Of a stretch of DNA of 64,000 nt, positions 31,506 through 40,894 are shown piece after piece (the first letter of the stretch is position 1; the number at the start of each line of letters is the position of its first letter). The stretch comes from Gordonia sp. SL306 (GTDB lineage: Bacteria > Actinomycetota > Actinomycetes > Mycobacteriales > Mycobacteriaceae). Location of the stretch: NCBI RefSeq assembly GCF_026625785.1, contig NZ_CP113063.1:2480001-2544000 (forward strand), in the 5' to 3' direction. A program made the translations under genes and the position numbers. Below the pieces are notes generated by a model. The model was not told the origin of the DNA, made no database searches, and saw only the letters and a program-made list of their open reading frames with translations.

Positions 31506-32359
31506 CCCGAGATGATCTGGTTTCCAAGGGATTCGGTCCGCCCACACTGATCGCGACCGACGTCGACGGTACGTTGATCGACGACCGCAACCGCGTGTCC
31601 GACCGGACCATCGAGGTTGTGGGCCGTGCGGTCGACGCCGGGGTCGAGTTCGTGCTGGCCACCGGCCGGCCACCCCGCTGGATCGCCGAGATCACCGACC
31701 AGTTCGAGGGAACCGCTGCGCAGGTCCGCTACGCGGTGTGTGCGAACGGTGCCATCCTCTACGACGTCGCGCACGATCGGGTGATCTCCGCGGCGACACT
31801 GGATTCCGACACGTTGGAGAAACTGGTCGAGCGCGCCTATCGGCAGATCCCGGGCTGCGGCATCGCGGCCGAGCGCGCCGGTCGGTCGGCTCACGACGCC
31901 GCGACGCTTCCGTTCGTCGCGACCTCCGGGTACCGGCACGCGTGGCTCAACCCGGACCACATCGAGGTCGGGGACGACGAGGTGTACGCCGAACCGGCAG
32001 TGAAACTCCTTGTCCGGCAACCAGACATGCGCAGCGACGAGATGGCGGCCCGTCTGCGTGACGCGATCGGCGGTCTCGCCCAGATCACGTTCTCCACCGA
32101 CAACGGGCTGATCGAGTTGTCCATGCCCGACACCCACAAGGCCGCGGGGCTCCGGGATCTCGTCGGCCTCGCCGGCCTGCGCGACACCTCGACCATCGCG
32201 TTCGGGGACATGCCCAACGATGTCGAGATGCTCAGCTGGGCCCATCACGGTGTCGCGATGTCGCATGGGCACCCGGCGGCGCTCGCGGCCGCCGACGAGG
32301 TCGCCATGACCAACAACGACGACGGCGTCGCCCGAATCCTCGAGCGCTGGTTCGCCTAA
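31502..32359 (+). CDS. HAD-superfamily (Cof-type) phosphatase, Rv3813c-like
   Basis: A 285-aa phosphohydrolase. Motif I is IATDVDGTLIDDRN (Asp-x-Asp), motif II lies in FVLATGRPPRW, and motif III/IV is IAFGDMPNDVEMLSWAHHGVAM. The C2-type cap in the middle defines the Cof subfamily, which acts on sugar phosphates, nucleotides or cofactors such as FMN. GTG 31502 overlaps the acyltransferase stop (GTGA). A phosphatase at the end of an acyltransferase operon might remove phosphate from a lipid or its precursor, but this is inference. Confidence 0.9.
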   Translation: MTRDDLVSKGFGPPTLIATDVDGTLIDDRNRVSDRTIEVVGRAVDAGVEFVLATGRPPRWIAEITDQFEGTAAQVRYAVCANGAILYDVAHDRVISAATLDSDTLEKLVERAYRQIPGCGIAAERAGRSAHDAATLPFVATSGYRHAWLNPDHIEVGDDEVYAEPAVKLLVRQPDMRSDEMAARLRDAIGGLAQITFSTDNGLIELSMPDTHKAAGLRDLVGLAGLRDTSTIAFGDMPNDVEMLSWAHHGVAMSHGHPAALAAADEVAMTNNDDGVARILERWFA

Positions 32360-32370
32360 CCCACCCCAAC

Positions 32371-32463
32371 AACCCCCCTCCGCAGCCGCGACGGTTTCCG
32401 TCATCCGCGACGCCCAAATGGGGGCGCGGCTGCCAAGAACCGTCGCGGCTGCGGAGGGGGGTT
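32371..32463. terminator. Large perfect inverted repeat between convergent genes
   Basis: Two 26-bp arms (32371-32396 and 32438-32463) are exact reverse complements. The 41-nt loop contains a second weaker C/G-rich hairpin. Beyond the arms a C-rich/G-rich imperfect match continues. It lies between the HAD gene and the amidase gene and should stop transcription from both sides. The arm is rich in CCGCAGCCGCGACGG. Confidence 0.8.
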
Positions 32464-32474
32464 GGGGGTGGGGA

Positions 32475-33767
32475 CTAACCGGCCATGGATCGGATGGCGG
32501 TCAGTGCGCCATAGCCCAGTTCGCCTGGGCAACTGGTGTTGTTGTAGTCCCGGTGCCCGCTGATCGCCGGCAGGCTGGTGACCGCTCCGGCGGGGAACTT
32601 GCTGTCGGTGAACGGTTCCGCGGTGAGCTGGGAGCTGCCCAGGCCGTTCACGCCTGCCTTGCCGAGCCGCCAGCGGAGGAACCGCGCGACCGACGAGATC
32701 ATCGCGGGGGTGGGTGCGACCTGGTCGAGGTTGCCGATCATCGAGACGCCGACCGTCGCCTTGTTGAAGCCGCCGGTGTGGGTGCCCTCGACGTTGCGGT
32801 CGAGCCCGCCGAACGCTCCTTCGAAGATCTGTCCGTACTTGTCGACGAGCACGTTGTAGCCGATGTCGCACCAGTTGAGAGTGCGTGCGTGATAGGCATA
32901 GATACCGCGCACGATCTCCGCGGACTGCTCGGGCGTGTAGTCGTTGCTGCCCGCGGTGTGGTGCACGATGGCCGCTCGCGCCGCGGGTGAATAGGCCGGC
33001 TGCGAACACCGGATCGACTCGTCGGCCCCCCATTGCGCGCGGGCGACCACCGACGGACCGCCGAGCAGCGGGGTCAACAGCGAGGAGCCCAGCGACAGCA
33101 GGCTCTCCGGGCTGATCAGCGTCGCCGTCATGGCCGACATCGCGGTGGTCAGCAGCTTCTCGACCACGGCACTCGCGGTGCCGATGCCCCACTCGACGAG
33201 TCCACCGCCGGGCGCCTGGGCCGCGGGGATGGCGAGCCCGTCGTCGGTCACGGCCACCTGGACCTCGCGGGCGTCGCCCACCCACACGGGCTCGGTACCG
33301 GTCGGGTTCTCGGGAGACGGCGCGCCCGCGGTCTCGACCGGTTCGAGCTTCGTCCAGTCTCCCCAGTCACCGTCGGAGTGCTTGGCGCGCAACAGTATCG
33401 ACGCATCGACAGCGCGATCCCAGGTGAGCGCGACCATCTTCAGGGGTTTGTCCCCGACGATGTGTTTGACGGCCGCGCCGACCGGTCGATCGTCGGTGGC
33501 CGGCATCGGGAGTGCCGGATCGGGCGCAGGAAGTCGGATTCCGGCTGCGGCGAGCCCCGATTCCGCGATGTCGAGAACCGCCGACGGTACGTCGGCCAGG
33601 CCGAGCTCGTCGATGCTCGTCGTCGGGATGTCGCGGTGGCGGTCGGTCGGGCGCGGGTCCGACCCGGCGATGACGACGGCGAACGGACTCGCGACGATTG
33701 CCGCGGCCACGGAGGCGAGCACGATCGAGGGTCTGGGGCGGGATCTGCTGAGACGTGGGCGGCGCAT
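32475..33767 (-). CDS. Secreted N-acetylmuramoyl-L-alanine amidase with PGRP domain (Rv3811-like)
   Basis: A 430-aa peptidoglycan hydrolase that cleaves between MurNAc and the stem peptide. A signal peptide or anchor covers about 1-35 (SIVLASVAAAIVASPFAVVIAGS). After a variable region of about 200 residues comes the amidase_2/PGRP domain (about 245-425). Its zinc ligands are in AAIVHHTAGSNDY and ISGHRDYNNTSCPGE, and IGYNVLVDKYGQIFEGAFGG is the usual middle motif. The intervening region carries WTKLEPVE-like blocks. It is divergent from the SpoIID/LytB gene, and both are cell-wall proteins. Confidence 0.9.
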   Translation of the reverse strand: MRRPRLSRSRPRPSIVLASVAAAIVASPFAVVIAGSDPRPTDRHRDIPTTSIDELGLADVPSAVLDIAESGLAAAGIRLPAPDPALPMPATDDRPVGAAVKHIVGDKPLKMVALTWDRAVDASILLRAKHSDGDWGDWTKLEPVETAGAPSPENPTGTEPVWVGDAREVQVAVTDDGLAIPAAQAPGGGLVEWGIGTASAVVEKLLTTAMSAMTATLISPESLLSLGSSLLTPLLGGPSVVARAQWGADESIRCSQPAYSPAARAAIVHHTAGSNDYTPEQSAEIVRGIYAYHARTLNWCDIGYNVLVDKYGQIFEGAFGGLDRNVEGTHTGGFNKATVGVSMIGNLDQVAPTPAMISSVARFLRWRLGKAGVNGLGSSQLTAEPFTDSKFPAGAVTSLPAISGHRDYNNTSCPGELGYGALTAIRSMAG

Positions 33768-33883
33768 GGTTCGCCATCGTGTCGGCGGGCGGGTGCACCG
33801 TCCACGCCGCGCGCCGAGTCTGTGAAACTCGTGATGCGGTTGTTATCTCCTGGGGTTGATGATTCGTCGGATAGTTCACTAGG

Positions 33884-33907
33884 GTCACAACAGTCACACC
33901 AGTAACA
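33884..33907. promoter_or_regulatory. Three direct repeats GTCACA/GTAACA upstream of wall-enzyme genes
   Basis: GTCACA at 33884 and 33893 and GTAACA at 33902 repeat every 9 bp in the divergent promoter region. They resemble the GTMACA half-sites reported for the response regulator MtrA, although the spacing differs from the sites I remember. No other element was seen in this 196-bp region. Confidence 0.35.
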
Positions 33908-33963
33908 CGCACTCCATACACGTACGAAGCAGTCCAAGCCGCACGGAAGGTCTTCGGAAGACG

Positions 33964-35496
33964 TTGGTCAGAGCACGCCCTCGGCACGCCCGAACCCGAT
34001 CGCTGTCCTTTGCTGCGATCGGGCTGGCGCCTGTGTTGATCGCCGGGGGCCTGATGGTGGTCAACGAGGCGAAGAGGTCGTCGGACGACATCGCGCTCAC
34101 GGCCGGATCGCAGATCACCCTCATCGGGCACGGTCTCGGGCACGGACGCGGGATGGGACAGTGGGGTGCGTTCGGCTACGCCCGCAAAGGCTGGTCGGCA
34201 CAACAGATTTTGCGCCACTATTACGGCGGCACCACCGCGGGGAAGGTGGACAGGCCCGAGATCTCGGTCATCCTGACCGGCAAGAACTCGGTGAATGTGC
34301 ACGCGGACGCCGGTATGCGAGTCGGTGGCCAAATGGTGGCTCCCGGGCAGGCGGTCAGCTTGTCCGGGAACACCGCCACCATCACCACCGGCTGTGGTGG
34401 TGGACCGGTACGGACGGTGACCGCGCCGTCCGTGGAGCCGATCAACATGGGGCCGAGCCGACCGGGCAACGAATTCCTCAAGATGTGCGGATCGAACCAG
34501 GCCTATCGCGGTGCGCTCGGCTTCGACGGCGGCCGGGTCGTGAACCGCCTCCACATCGACGACTATGTCAAAGGCGTGATCCCCAAGGAGAGTTCGCCGG
34601 GATGGGCCGACGCCGGAGGTGCCGAGGCGCTCAAGGCGCAGGCCGTCGCCGCGCGCACCTATGCCCTGGCGGCCATCGCCGGGGGCAAGAAGATCGACGA
34701 CACCCAGAACTCCCAGGTCTACGGCGCCGTAGCGAGCGAGGACCCGCGCACCAACCGCGCCGCCGACGCGACCGCCGGACAGATCCTGCGCCAGGGCGGA
34801 CAACCGGCCTTCACCGAATTCTCCTCGTCCACCGGCGGGTACACGGCTGGTGGCCGATTCCCTGCGGTGCGTGACGACGGCGATTCGGCGTCGCCGAACC
34901 GGAACTGGACGGCGACGGTGAACGCAGGCAGTGTCGGCGCCGCGTTCGGCGTGGGTGCACTGCGAAGCCTCGATGTCGTCGAGGCGAACGGGCTCGGGCC
35001 GGAGAACGGTCGCGCGGTCAAGGTCCGTGCGGTCGGCTCGTCGGGTACCCGAGAGGTTTCGGGCGAAGAAGCGCGCACCATGCTCAAACTCAAGTCATCC
35101 TGGTTCGCGGTGCAGGGGCAGGTGGCCAAACCGAAGATCGTCAAACCCCCGACCGGCCCCGACGGTCCGGGCGGCGGTTCGCTCGACCTCGGCAGCCTCA
35201 GCTCGCTACCCGACAAGCTGATTCCGGGTTCGTCCCAGCTGCTCTCCATCGGCACCTCTGCGCTGAACGGCAAGTTCGACGACCTCGGCGGCGTCACCGG
35301 CCCGCTCGGCCAGGCGATCGGCGTACCGAACCTGACCCCCGACGGCGCAGGCGTCATCCAGCTCTTCCAGCGAGGGCTGATGTTGTTCAGCGAGCAGACG
35401 GGTGCGCACGCACTGATCGGCAAGGGACTCGCGGACTATCTGGTCCGCGGCGGTCAACCGGTGGTGGGATTCCCGCGTTCTGACGTCCTGCGCTGA
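33964..35496 (+). CDS. SpoIID/LytB-domain secreted protein with LGFP-like tail
   Basis: A 510-aa exported protein. After a signal anchor (FAAIGLAPVLIAGGLMVV) comes the motif GHGLGHGRGMGQWGAFGYA, which in this family usually lies near the C-terminus. The SpoIID core follows (about 195-330): HIDDYVKGVIPKESSPGW, EALKAQAVAARTYALAA, and FTEFSSSTGGYTAGG. These Glu and basic residues match lytic enzymes that cut glycan strands without stem peptides. The C-terminal part has LGFP-like segments (YLVRGGQPVVGFPRSD). The TTG start at 33964 is the only start giving the full signal region. It is divergent from the PGRP amidase. Confidence 0.82.
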   Translation: MVRARPRHARTRSLSFAAIGLAPVLIAGGLMVVNEAKRSSDDIALTAGSQITLIGHGLGHGRGMGQWGAFGYARKGWSAQQILRHYYGGTTAGKVDRPEISVILTGKNSVNVHADAGMRVGGQMVAPGQAVSLSGNTATITTGCGGGPVRTVTAPSVEPINMGPSRPGNEFLKMCGSNQAYRGALGFDGGRVVNRLHIDDYVKGVIPKESSPGWADAGGAEALKAQAVAARTYALAAIAGGKKIDDTQNSQVYGAVASEDPRTNRAADATAGQILRQGGQPAFTEFSSSTGGYTAGGRFPAVRDDGDSASPNRNWTATVNAGSVGAAFGVGALRSLDVVEANGLGPENGRAVKVRAVGSSGTREVSGEEARTMLKLKSSWFAVQGQVAKPKIVKPPTGPDGPGGGSLDLGSLSSLPDKLIPGSSQLLSIGTSALNGKFDDLGGVTGPLGQAIGVPNLTPDGAGVIQLFQRGLMLFSEQTGAHALIGKGLADYLVRGGQPVVGFPRSDVLR

Positions 35497-35501
35497 TCCG
35501 T

Positions 35502-35523
35502 GGCCCGACCGACTACTCGGGCC
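35502..35523. terminator. Hairpin between convergent SpoIID and ANTAR genes
   Basis: GGCCCGA (35502-35508), an 8-nt loop and TCGGGCC (35517-35523) make a perfect 7-bp stem spanning the ANTAR stop codon and following the SpoIID stop. It probably acts in both directions. Confidence 0.5.
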
Positions 35524-36187
35524 CCGACTCGACGATCCGGGTGGCCACCTCGACGAGTTTGATGTTGCCGTCCTGCGACAGGCGCGACAACAGACGGAAG
35601 GCCTCGTCGGCGTCGATCCGGTAGCGCTCCATGATCATCCCCTTGGCCTGGCCGATGATGTCGCGCGAGCTGAGCGCCGCCCGCAGTTGCTCCTTCTCTC
35701 GGACCGCGGAGAATGCGGTGGCACAGTGCGCGGCGAACAGTTCGCCGACCGAGACGGATTCCGGGCCAAAGGCATGGGTCGCGGTGCTGATCAGATTGAG
35801 CGCGCCGAAGTCGCGGCCGTCGATGTAGAGGCAGAGGCAGACCATCGATCCGATACCGAGTTCGGACGCGGCGGGGGCGAATCGCGGCCACCGCTGCTCG
35901 CGACTCATGTCGTCGATGATGATCGTGACGTCGTCGACCGCGGACCGCACGCACGGCCCTTCGTTGAGTTCACGCTGCACGGCGTCGGACTTGCCTGCGA
36001 GATCACCGACGATCACGGGTGTCTCGATCTGCCCCTTGGTCACCATGGTGACGCTGGCGTACTCGGCGCCGGGGACCGACCCGACCGCCGTCTTCGAGAT
36101 TCCCCGCAGCACCGATTCGGTGTCGGTGCTCTCCATCCGTAGTTCCCGGACGATCTCGGCCATCCGGACGGTCTTTTCGGAATTCAT
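35513..36187 (-). CDS. GAF-ANTAR domain RNA-binding regulator
   Basis: A 224-aa protein. A GAF-like sensor domain spans about 20-160 (VLRGISKTAVGSVPGAEYAS, DDMSREQRWPRFAPAA, GRDFGALNLISTATHAF). A C-terminal ANTAR domain spans about 165-222 (ALSSRDIIGQAKGMIMERY, then IDADEAFRLLSRLSQDGN). ANTAR proteins bind paired hexaloops in nascent RNA and prevent termination. ATG 36187 was chosen because AGGAG lies 8 nt in front; a longer start at 36205 is possible. The signal sensed by the GAF domain and the RNA target are unknown. Confidence 0.88.
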   Translation of the reverse strand: MNSEKTVRMAEIVRELRMESTDTESVLRGISKTAVGSVPGAEYASVTMVTKGQIETPVIVGDLAGKSDAVQRELNEGPCVRSAVDDVTIIIDDMSREQRWPRFAPAASELGIGSMVCLCLYIDGRDFGALNLISTATHAFGPESVSVGELFAAHCATAFSAVREKEQLRAALSSRDIIGQAKGMIMERYRIDADEAFRLLSRLSQDGNIKLVEVATRIVESGPE

Positions 36188-36238
36188 GCCGCTCCTCGGC
36201 GCCATTCCCGGCCAGGCCGGGTACTGAAACGGACTCGA

Positions 36239-36886
36239 TCAGCCTACGAGGTCCTCGCGTTCGGCGATCGACCGTCTCGGCTCTCGTCCGAACAGATCAA
36301 GTCGAAGATCTGTGTCGCGGTAGCCCGCGGAATGGACGAGATCCGAGGCGAGCAGACGATCGTGGACATCGTCCCCGGACTGCGGGTACTCGGAAACTGT
36401 GTGACGCCAGTGTACGGCGACGACCTCGCCATCCGGCGAGAGCGAACGGGGCAGCCCCCGGATGAGGTCGTCGAGCTGAGTCGGCGTGAGGTAGTAGAGG
36501 ATCTCGCTGAGCACGATCAGGTCGAATTCGCCGTCGGGCCAGTCGACGATGAAGTTGCCCGTCACGACCTCCACGTGGCCGGTGTGCCGGGCCAGGCGTT
36601 GCCTCGCGAGTTCGGTCGCCCGGGGGCTGAGATCCATGCACACGAGGTGGTCGGCGCGGAGGGCGAGTTCGGCACTGAGCACCCCGATGGAGCAGCCCGG
36701 TTCGAAGGCTCGGCGGTACCGTTCCGACGACAGCGACGCGAGGGTTAGCGCGTACTTGCGGCGTTCGTACCAGCGCTCGCTGAAGCCCCACGGATCGTTG
36801 GCGGCGGCGTACATGTCGTGGAAGTAGTTGTCGGACAGCGGCTGTGAAGCCGGTGATGGTGTCAATGGGGCTGGCTGGCCGGTCAT
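36239..36886 (-). CDS. Class I SAM-dependent methyltransferase
   Basis: A 215-aa methyltransferase related to the NodS-type group. The SAM-binding motif is AFEPGCSIGVLSAELALRAD; the next acidic motif is LVCMDLSPRATELAR, and FDLIVLSEILYYL is the motif before the active site. The start contains DNYFHDMYAAANDPWGFSERWYERRKY, a segment frequent in this group. It is the last gene of the four-gene operon GT2, acyl-CoA-dehydrogenase-like, PIG-L, methyltransferase; its ATG (36886) overlaps the PIG-L stop. The substrate is probably the same product that the PIG-L and GT enzymes act on. Confidence 0.85.
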   Translation of the reverse strand: MTGQPAPLTPSPASQPLSDNYFHDMYAAANDPWGFSERWYERRKYALTLASLSSERYRRAFEPGCSIGVLSAELALRADHLVCMDLSPRATELARQRLARHTGHVEVVTGNFIVDWPDGEFDLIVLSEILYYLTPTQLDDLIRGLPRSLSPDGEVVAVHWRHTVSEYPQSGDDVHDRLLASDLVHSAGYRDTDLRLDLFGREPRRSIAEREDLVG

Positions 36887-37671
36887 ACGATCACGAACTC
36901 CCATGGTCGGGTGAGGTGCGCCAGGACATGCGGCGGCAGGATGGCGGCATCGGCCGGGTCGGGTGACAGCGGGTTGATCTGGGTGTCGAAGGAGCGGATG
37001 GCGGCATGCTTCACGGCGAGCACCTCCGGGTCGAGGCGCTGGACTCGCACGCGGTCCCACGGCACCGACGAGTCACCGGGCGCCGCCCAGTGCCACATCC
37101 AGATCGGATACATCCACAGCGGCAGACGTCGACGCCGGGCGACCTCGATCGCGCAGCGGCCGACCGCATCGTGATCGGGATGTCCGTCCCTCGACCACAC
37201 CGACAGCAGGCCGGTCGCGACGTCGGGCCCGTCGTCGAGGACGGCGTCCACGATGCCTGCCATCGTGTGCGCCTGTTCGGTGAGCCCGCCGTCGCGCAAT
37301 CCGAACCAGCGCGGTGTGGCCAGGCCCAGCAGTGCGGTCGCGGTCTCCAGCTCGACGTGGCGGCGGGTCGCCAGCTGTTCGGGGGTGAGGGTCCGCGAGC
37401 CCGGGTGTGAGCCGCTGCCGTCGGACATGCAGACGACCACCACCTCGATCCCCGCGACCGCGGCGGACGCCATGATCCCGCCCGCTCCGAGCACCTCGTC
37501 GTCGGGATGAGCGCCCAGCACCACCAGGCGCTCGACGTCGAGCTCCAGGGGCGGCCACGGCGCGCGTTCCTGCAGCCAGCGCTGCCACTGCTCCTCCGGC
37601 GTGCCGTCGGTGCACACCGGCCTCACCGACAGGCCCTCGGCCGCGCCCGGTGCGGGTCCCGCCGAGTTCAT
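36883..37671 (-). CDS. PIG-L family N-acetyl-hexosaminide deacetylase
   Basis: A 262-aa zinc-dependent deacetylase of the LmbE/PIG-L family (MshB and GlcNAc-PI deacetylase are relatives). Motif GAHPDDEVLGAGG (His55, Asp57, Asp58) supplies catalytic and zinc residues, and the second histidine motif is SRDGHPDHDAVG. ATG 37671 gives a 45-residue N-terminal extension before the core. It overlaps both neighbours by 4 nt. In the operon it probably removes an acetyl group from an amino sugar or similar intermediate. The substrate is not known. Confidence 0.88.
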   Translation of the reverse strand: MNSAGPAPGAAEGLSVRPVCTDGTPEEQWQRWLQERAPWPPLELDVERLVVLGAHPDDEVLGAGGIMASAAVAGIEVVVVCMSDGSGSHPGSRTLTPEQLATRRHVELETATALLGLATPRWFGLRDGGLTEQAHTMAGIVDAVLDDGPDVATGLLSVWSRDGHPDHDAVGRCAIEVARRRRLPLWMYPIWMWHWAAPGDSSVPWDRVRVQRLDPEVLAVKHAAIRSFDTQINPLSPDPADAAILPPHVLAHLTRPWEFVIV

Positions 37672-38720
37672 CGCAGGATCTCTGTCGGGATCGGGCGAGG
37701 GACGACCGTCGAGGTCCCGTCGCTGTTCCCGGGCACCGTCGACGACGGTGGCTGCTCGTCCGAGTCGTGCCGCTCGACCGCGAGCCTGCCCAGCTCCACG
37801 AGATCTCGATCGGCATGCGACTGGCGGATGTAGACGGCGAGGTCCGCGACGGCACGCGAGTGTTCGCGGTCGTGGACGAGGGGCCCGGGGCCGAGCGCGC
37901 GATTGACCCGGTCGATGACGGCGGTGGCGATCTGTTCCACGCCCCATCGCACCTGGTGGGCGGTCAGGCGCGCGGCCACCGCATCCTTGGGCGCGGCATC
38001 GACGGTCGTCGCCGCCTGCTCGAGCATCGACCGGCCGCCGGCCAGCATCGCGTCGACCGCGCCGAGGTGCATCAGGGTGAGGTCGTCGGCGTGGTGTGCA
38101 CCGTCGCGCCGTCCCGCCCGCTGATAGAGAACCCCGGCGACCTTGCGGGCCCCACCGAGCCAACACGCCGCGACACCGATGCCGCCGTGCCAGAAGCCCG
38201 GACGGCTCAGATACTGACCGGGCTCGCCGATCGGGCGCGCGACCGCCCGGTCGAAGCGGGCGGTACCGGTCTCGGTGGCCCGCATCCCGGCGGCGGCCCA
38301 GCCCCCGCGCTCGGCGCGCACGGCCGGCTGCCGCAGGTCGATCGCGAACAGCCGACGATCCGATCCGTGGTCTGCCGTCACGAGGGCGTGCGTACAGGCC
38401 GCGACGCCCGAACACCACGGCTTCGCGCCGGACAGCAACCACTGCCCTGAGCAGTACTCGGCGCTGACCCGCGGTTCGGGCGGTTCGGCCGCCCACACGC
38501 CCCACATCTCGTCGGGTCCGACACGTTCACCGACGATCTCCGCGAGGATCGCGTCGGCATCGAGGTGGGCTTCCACGAGTCGTCCCACCGAGATGTCGCG
38601 ATGACAGAATTCGGCAAGCGTGCGCAACCGAACCGCGGTCTCGCCACGGCCCGGTAACGGGACATCCAGCGCGCCCTCGGTGACGATGCGGTAGGCGAGT
38701 GCGGGAGCGTCGACGATCAC
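37668..38720 (-). CDS. Acyl-CoA-dehydrogenase-like flavoprotein
   Basis: A 350-aa protein of the acyl-CoA dehydrogenase fold, shorter than the usual about 380-400. Readable parts are FCHRDISVGRLVEAHLDADAIL, the substrate/FAD part GQWLLSGAKPWCSGVAACTHALV (usual GxKxxxSxA-like block), and GMRATETGTARFDRAVA. The C-terminal helical domain includes QVRWGVEQIATAVIDRV. No catalytic Glu in the usual context could be identified. GTG 38720 overlaps the glycosyltransferase stop by 4 nt. It lies in the four-gene operon of unknown product. The enzyme may oxidise or dehydrate a non-CoA substrate. Confidence 0.78.
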   Translation of the reverse strand: MIVDAPALAYRIVTEGALDVPLPGRGETAVRLRTLAEFCHRDISVGRLVEAHLDADAILAEIVGERVGPDEMWGVWAAEPPEPRVSAEYCSGQWLLSGAKPWCSGVAACTHALVTADHGSDRRLFAIDLRQPAVRAERGGWAAAGMRATETGTARFDRAVARPIGEPGQYLSRPGFWHGGIGVAACWLGGARKVAGVLYQRAGRRDGAHHADDLTLMHLGAVDAMLAGGRSMLEQAATTVDAAPKDAVAARLTAHQVRWGVEQIATAVIDRVNRALGPGPLVHDREHSRAVADLAVYIRQSHADRDLVELGRLAVERHDSDEQPPSSTVPGNSDGTSTVVPRPIPTEILR

Positions 38721-39457
38721 GGTGACACCTTTCTCTCGGGTGGGTCCTGGCGGCCCAGGGTCTCGAGTCGATTCAGGTAAGCGGCGAATCCGGCGTCGGT
38801 GCGGCCGACGGCCCTGGTGGATGTGGTCACCGGCGACCGCCCGCTCCGGTCGATGCGTGCACCCGCGGCGCGCAGACGCCGGACGAGATCGACGTCCTCG
38901 TCGCCGGTGCGTGCGGCGAAGCCACCGACCCTCCGGTACCAGTCCGCGCGGACACCGAGGTTGGCGCCGTGGACGTGGAAGTGCCCGTCGCCGGGCAGGT
39001 AGCGGTCGCCGAAGATGAGCGCGGTGTGCGGTGACCAGCTGTCCCAGTTCTTCGGGCTGATCGTCCCGACGAAGGCATCGGCCCCGCGACCGGCGACGTC
39101 GAGGTGGGTCGCGAGCCAGTCGGGTGGCACCTCGGAATCGGCGTCGGTGGTGGCGAACCAGGTCCGGTGGGCGTGCGGGACGTCCAGGTAGGGCGCGAAC
39201 CCGCTCCGGCGCGCCGCCCCGACCGACCGAGCCGTGCCGATGACGGTCGTCACATGCTCGGGGATCAGCCCGGCGGATCCGTCGGTACACGCGTCGAGCA
39301 CGACGACGAGCTCGACCGGGACAGCGACCCGGCTCGTGGCGTCGTCGAGGGCGGCGATGCAAGCCGGCAGCAATCGCTCCTCGTTGTGCGCGGGGACCAC
39401 CACCACGACGCGGTCGGGCGCAGGTCGACCGGGAGAGGAAACGGGAAGAACGACCAC
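38717..39457 (-). CDS. Family 2 glycosyltransferase
   Basis: A 246-aa GT-A glycosyltransferase. It begins VVVVVPAHNEERLLPACIAAL. The metal-binding motif is FATTDADSEVPPDW, and the acceptor-side part includes FHVHGANLGVRADWYRRVGGF and TGDEDVDLVRRL (the ED acidic motif). There is no membrane span, so it is cytoplasmic or peripheral. It is the first gene of the four-gene operon, starting at GTG 39457 and divergent from glf. It is probably not part of galactan synthesis. The donor sugar is unknown. Confidence 0.86.
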   Translation of the reverse strand: MVVLPVSSPGRPAPDRVVVVVPAHNEERLLPACIAALDDATSRVAVPVELVVVLDACTDGSAGLIPEHVTTVIGTARSVGAARRSGFAPYLDVPHAHRTWFATTDADSEVPPDWLATHLDVAGRGADAFVGTISPKNWDSWSPHTALIFGDRYLPGDGHFHVHGANLGVRADWYRRVGGFAARTGDEDVDLVRRLRAAGARIDRSGRSPVTTSTRAVGRTDAGFAAYLNRLETLGRQDPPERKVSP

Positions 39458-39611
39458 GAGCAGCCCCTGAACTCAACGCTGGATGTCCAGGCCCGATGGC
39501 TGCAGGCCGAATGGGTCGAGAATACTCGTGTTCGGCTGCTTCGTCACGGCCGGTCACGCCGCGACCGGCCGGTCGGGACGTGTGCACGGCGATTACTCAG
39601 GAAGGGTCCGT

Positions 39612-39617
39612 TACCCT
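39612..39617 (+). promoter_or_regulatory. -10-like element of glf
   Basis: TACCCT ends 8 nt before GTG 39626. It probably drives the cell-wall operon from glf onward. Confidence 0.4.
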
Positions 39618-39619
39618 GA

Positions 39620-40894
<1,275 letters not shown>

